DNA from: Calditrichia bacterium
GTDB lineage: Bacteria > Calditrichota > Calditrichia > RBG-13-44-9
NCBI GenBank assembly: GCA_026991005.1
Contig: JALXCH010000096.1
Coordinates: 1-8,154 of the forward strand
Reading direction: 5' to 3'
Length of the DNA: 8,154 bases
How positions within the stretch are numbered: position 1 is the first letter of the stretch; every line of letters starts with the position of its first letter. The notes beneath the pieces were generated by a model. It searched no databases. It was not told where the DNA came from and worked only from the letters and a program-made list of their open reading frames with translations. Made by a program: the position numbers and the translations under genes. Below are positions 6,476 through 8,154 of this stretch, in pieces.

Positions 6476-6621
6476 TTTCTGTTTTTAGTACGCTCTTTTG
6501 ATGCAAATGAATCTCAATAGTTACCTATAAATTATTTCCTTTTCCGAATCCCTGCCGCACTTATTATATTTTCCTTTGGTGAAAAAGCGATTCCAGAAAA
6601 ATTAAAATTCGGAGATATTCT

Positions 6622-7110
6622 ATGGAAAAGCCGGTTGTGCGAAAACCTATTCAGGATTTTTATCCCGATGAATTAAGCTACTGTTATGGATGCGGGCGGT
6701 TGAATGAGCATGGGCTGCATATTCAAAGCTATTGGGATGGTGAGAAATCGGTGGCTCACTACATCCCGCGTCCTTACCACATTGCCATTCCCGGTTACGT
6801 GTACGGTGGGTTACTGGCTTCGCTGGTGGATTGCCATGGAACCGGTACCGCCGCGGCTGCTGCCTATCAGGCTGCGGGCCGCGAACCGGGTACCGAACCT
6901 CCTTTTCGCTTTGTTACCGCTTCTTTGAAGGTGGATTATTTGAAGCCCACTCCTCTGGGGGTAGAACTGGAATTGATTGGCCGGGTAAAGGAAATTAAAG
7001 GACGAAAAGTAGTGGTGGATATTGAACTTTTTGCCGAAAATACATTGTGTGTGCGCGGTGAAGTGGTTGCGGTGCAGATGCCCGAAGGGATGATGCAGAA
7101 GAAGGAATAG
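6622..7110 (+). CDS. PaaI-like hotdog-fold acyl-CoA thioesterase
   Basis: A 162-residue protein of the 4HBT/PaaI hotdog superfamily; such proteins hydrolyse acyl-CoA or aryl-CoA thioesters in the cytoplasm, usually as tetramers. The N-terminal part has the family motif CYGCGRLNEHGL (21-32). The long hotdog helix follows in PGYVYGGLLASLVDCHG (57-73), with Asp70 at the position of the usual catalytic acid. The second half gives the antiparallel strands (ASLKVDYLKPTPLG at 100-113, VKEIKGRKVVVDIEL, and CVRGEVVAVQMP). Tyr61 occupies the place where many members have His before GG. GGAG 7 nt before the ATG supports the start, and a weak TTCCGA-17-TATATT (6542-6570) could be its promoter. It is transcribed divergently from the fusion gene, 155 bp from that gene's start. 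The substrate cannot be predicted from sequence. Confidence 0.85.
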   Translation: MEKPVVRKPIQDFYPDELSYCYGCGRLNEHGLHIQSYWDGEKSVAHYIPRPYHIAIPGYVYGGLLASLVDCHGTGTAAAAAYQAAGREPGTEPPFRFVTASLKVDYLKPTPLGVELELIGRVKEIKGRKVVVDIELFAENTLCVRGEVVAVQMPEGMMQKKE

Positions 7111-7352
7111 AATGGAAGTGTGGCAGTAAATATTCTGGAGATGAACCGATTCCCCGTTTCTGAAGATGTTTTGAAATTCCGGGGCTGGTTGTTCAGGAAA
7201 ACGCATTAATTTTCCCGCAGAAAGGCAAAATTCTCGCTGCATTTTTATGGTGATGTGAGCCCGATTAAGGAAATTTTTTCCACAATGCCCTACATTGCTA
7301 CTGAAATGGATTTAATGAGAGCATGTTTCGGTGATCTTAAAATAGGGATAAA
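7111..7352. other. Intergenic region after the thioesterase gene
   Basis: About 240 bp with stop codons in all forward frames and no clear terminator or promoter. A 22-codon frame begins at 7141, but its only ribosome-like GGAG touches the ATG, so I do not call it a gene. CCCCG (7152-7156) can pair with CGGGG (7180-7184), but no T-run follows. The spacer is long for an operon in this window, so the next gene may have its own promoter. Confidence 0.4.
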
Positions 7353-8154
7353 ATGAATCGGGATACCGCCAAAATTCACGAAAACTATCGTTCTGCCCTG
7401 GAGCTGGCGCAGGAACTTTTGCAGCGGAAATTTCGCCAGCGGGGGTACGATATCATAGACCAGCAGGAGATGCTGAACGAACTGGCTCAATCTGCTCTGG
7501 CCGAAGAGGCCGTGGTGCGGTTGATTCAAACCGTTCCTTTCAACCGGGCTCTTTACCTTCCTGCACTGCAAACTGCATTGGAGGTGGTAAAAAAGACCTT
7601 CTTTCTGGAGTTGAATAAAAAACGGGTGGTACCTCTGGAAAAGATAGCAGGATTTCTTGGGCAGGAGGAATTAACCGTTTTTCCGGGAAGAGGAGGAGAA
7701 GAATTGCCCGCCGCCCGTAAAAAGGTTCTGCAGTTGTTACAGCGCCATTTATCTCCCGCCAGTTTTCGCTACCTCACCCGGTTGCTTGTCCCCAGCGATG
7801 GCAGAGAAGATGGGTTTGTGGAAGTGTTGCTTTACCAGCGGGATTGGATGACCCACCCGGAACGTATTCAACGCATCGAAGAAAGAATCCAGCAACTGCG
7901 CCGTCTCTATCCCAATGGAAAAATCGATTTTCAACCTTTGGATGATGTACAGTATCAGTTAACCGAGCAGCAAATAATTTCCTGTTACAAATTGGTGCTG
8001 GCAGGACTGGAACGTTCTTTCCCGCCTAACTTTTTCAGGTACGAACCCGAACGCCGCGCTGGCGTCATCGTTCGTTTTTTAGTGAACGATTATTTAAAGG
8101 ACGATCCCCTGCGGATTTTGCGGGAGGAGGACGACACATTTTTCATTCGCTATA
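7353..8154 (+). CDS. Hypothetical protein, 3'-truncated by window edge
   Basis: The frame is open from ATG 7353 to the right edge: 267 codons with no stop. AGGGAT 3 nt upstream (AGGG, 5 nt away) supports this start, and an in-frame TAA at 7338-7340 rules out a longer 5' end. I do not recognise the family. The visible part is soluble, charged and largely helical: a helix-rich N-terminus (1-90), a Gly/Glu-rich linker (about 110-120), and a long amphipathic helix HPERIQRIEERIQQLRRLY (168-186). It ends in RAGVIVRFLVNDYLKDDP (235-252) with an acidic cluster REEDD after it. No signal peptide, membrane segment, Walker motif, zinc cluster or nuclease motif is seen. Its codon use looks like its neighbours', so I see no sign of recent transfer. 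The link with the upstream thioesterase gene is position only. Confidence 0.75.
   Translation, partial: MNRDTAKIHENYRSALELAQELLQRKFRQRGYDIIDQQEMLNELAQSALAEEAVVRLIQTVPFNRALYLPALQTALEVVKKTFFLELNKKRVVPLEKIAGFLGQEELTVFPGRGGEELPAARKKVLQLLQRHLSPASFRYLTRLLVPSDGREDGFVEVLLYQRDWMTHPERIQRIEERIQQLRRLYPNGKIDFQPLDDVQYQLTEQQIISCYKLVLAGLERSFPPNFFRYEPERRAGVIVRFLVNDYLKDDPLRILREEDDTFFIRY

Noticed and set aside
6509..6519. GAATCTCAATA shared with the end of the hairpin repeat at 3065-3075
   Set aside because: An 11-nt match with no second hairpin arm nearby; not enough to call a repeat remnant.
7152..7200. Crossing inverted repeats CCCCG/CGGGG and TTTCTGAA/TTCAGGAAA after the thioesterase gene
   Set aside because: The 5' arms abut with no connecting loop, so a normal H-type pseudoknot is sterically poor. 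No U-tract follows to make a terminator. Probably chance.
7141..7209. 22-codon frame MNRFPVSED...
   Set aside because: Its only ribosome-like sequence touches the start codon, the product has no recognisable features, and it is too short to support.

Overview
The window is 8,154 bp of a moderate-GC bacterial chromosome (I estimate mid-40s % GC by eye). It has compact gene spacing, clear Shine-Dalgarno sites and Rho-independent terminators. The gene types (gyrA, rex, a spoU-type trmH, a DUF1858/DUF2249 protein) and a hairpin repeat of the 'GTCATTCTGA...GAAGAATCTC' type suggest an anaerobic or facultatively anaerobic member of the FCB-related bacteria. A Calditrichota-like organism is my best guess, at low to moderate confidence. 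No rRNA, tRNA, IS element, CRISPR array or phage gene was seen.

Layout. (1) 1-1898, +: the 3' two thirds of gyrA, entering from the left edge and closed by a strong terminator. (2) 2255-2878, +: rex, the NADH/NAD+-sensing repressor, alone in its unit, with a candidate Rex operator about 200 bp upstream and a terminator after it. (3) 2879-3196: spacer with a near-perfect dispersed-type hairpin repeat. (4) 4277-3693 then 3679-3197, both minus: a two-gene unit of a TrmH-like tRNA 2'-O-methyltransferase and a DUF456 membrane protein, 13 nt apart. (5) 4278-4741: AT-rich spacer with nested inverted repeats and a possible pseudoknot. (6) 6466-4742, minus: a 574-residue soluble protein joining DUF1858, two tandem DUF2249 domains and a SsuA/NMT1-type substrate-binding domain. 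(7) 6622-7110, +, divergent from it: a PaaI-like hotdog thioesterase. (8) 7353-right edge, +: a long open frame of unknown function, cut by the window end.

The genes do not form one pathway. gyrA and trmH are housekeeping genes. Rex and the DUF1858/DUF2249 fusion both point to redox or anaerobic metabolism, but I see no convincing Rex site next to the fusion gene. The most unusual item is that fusion: a solute-binding domain with no signal peptide, fixed to domains usually linked to redox, nitrogen-oxide or sulfur-carrier biology. It would fit an intracellular small-molecule sensor or carrier, which is inference. Other points worth a second look are a degenerate GyrA box, the exact 85-residue duplication inside the fusion, the structured spacer at 4514-4670, and the unrecognised open frame at the right edge.
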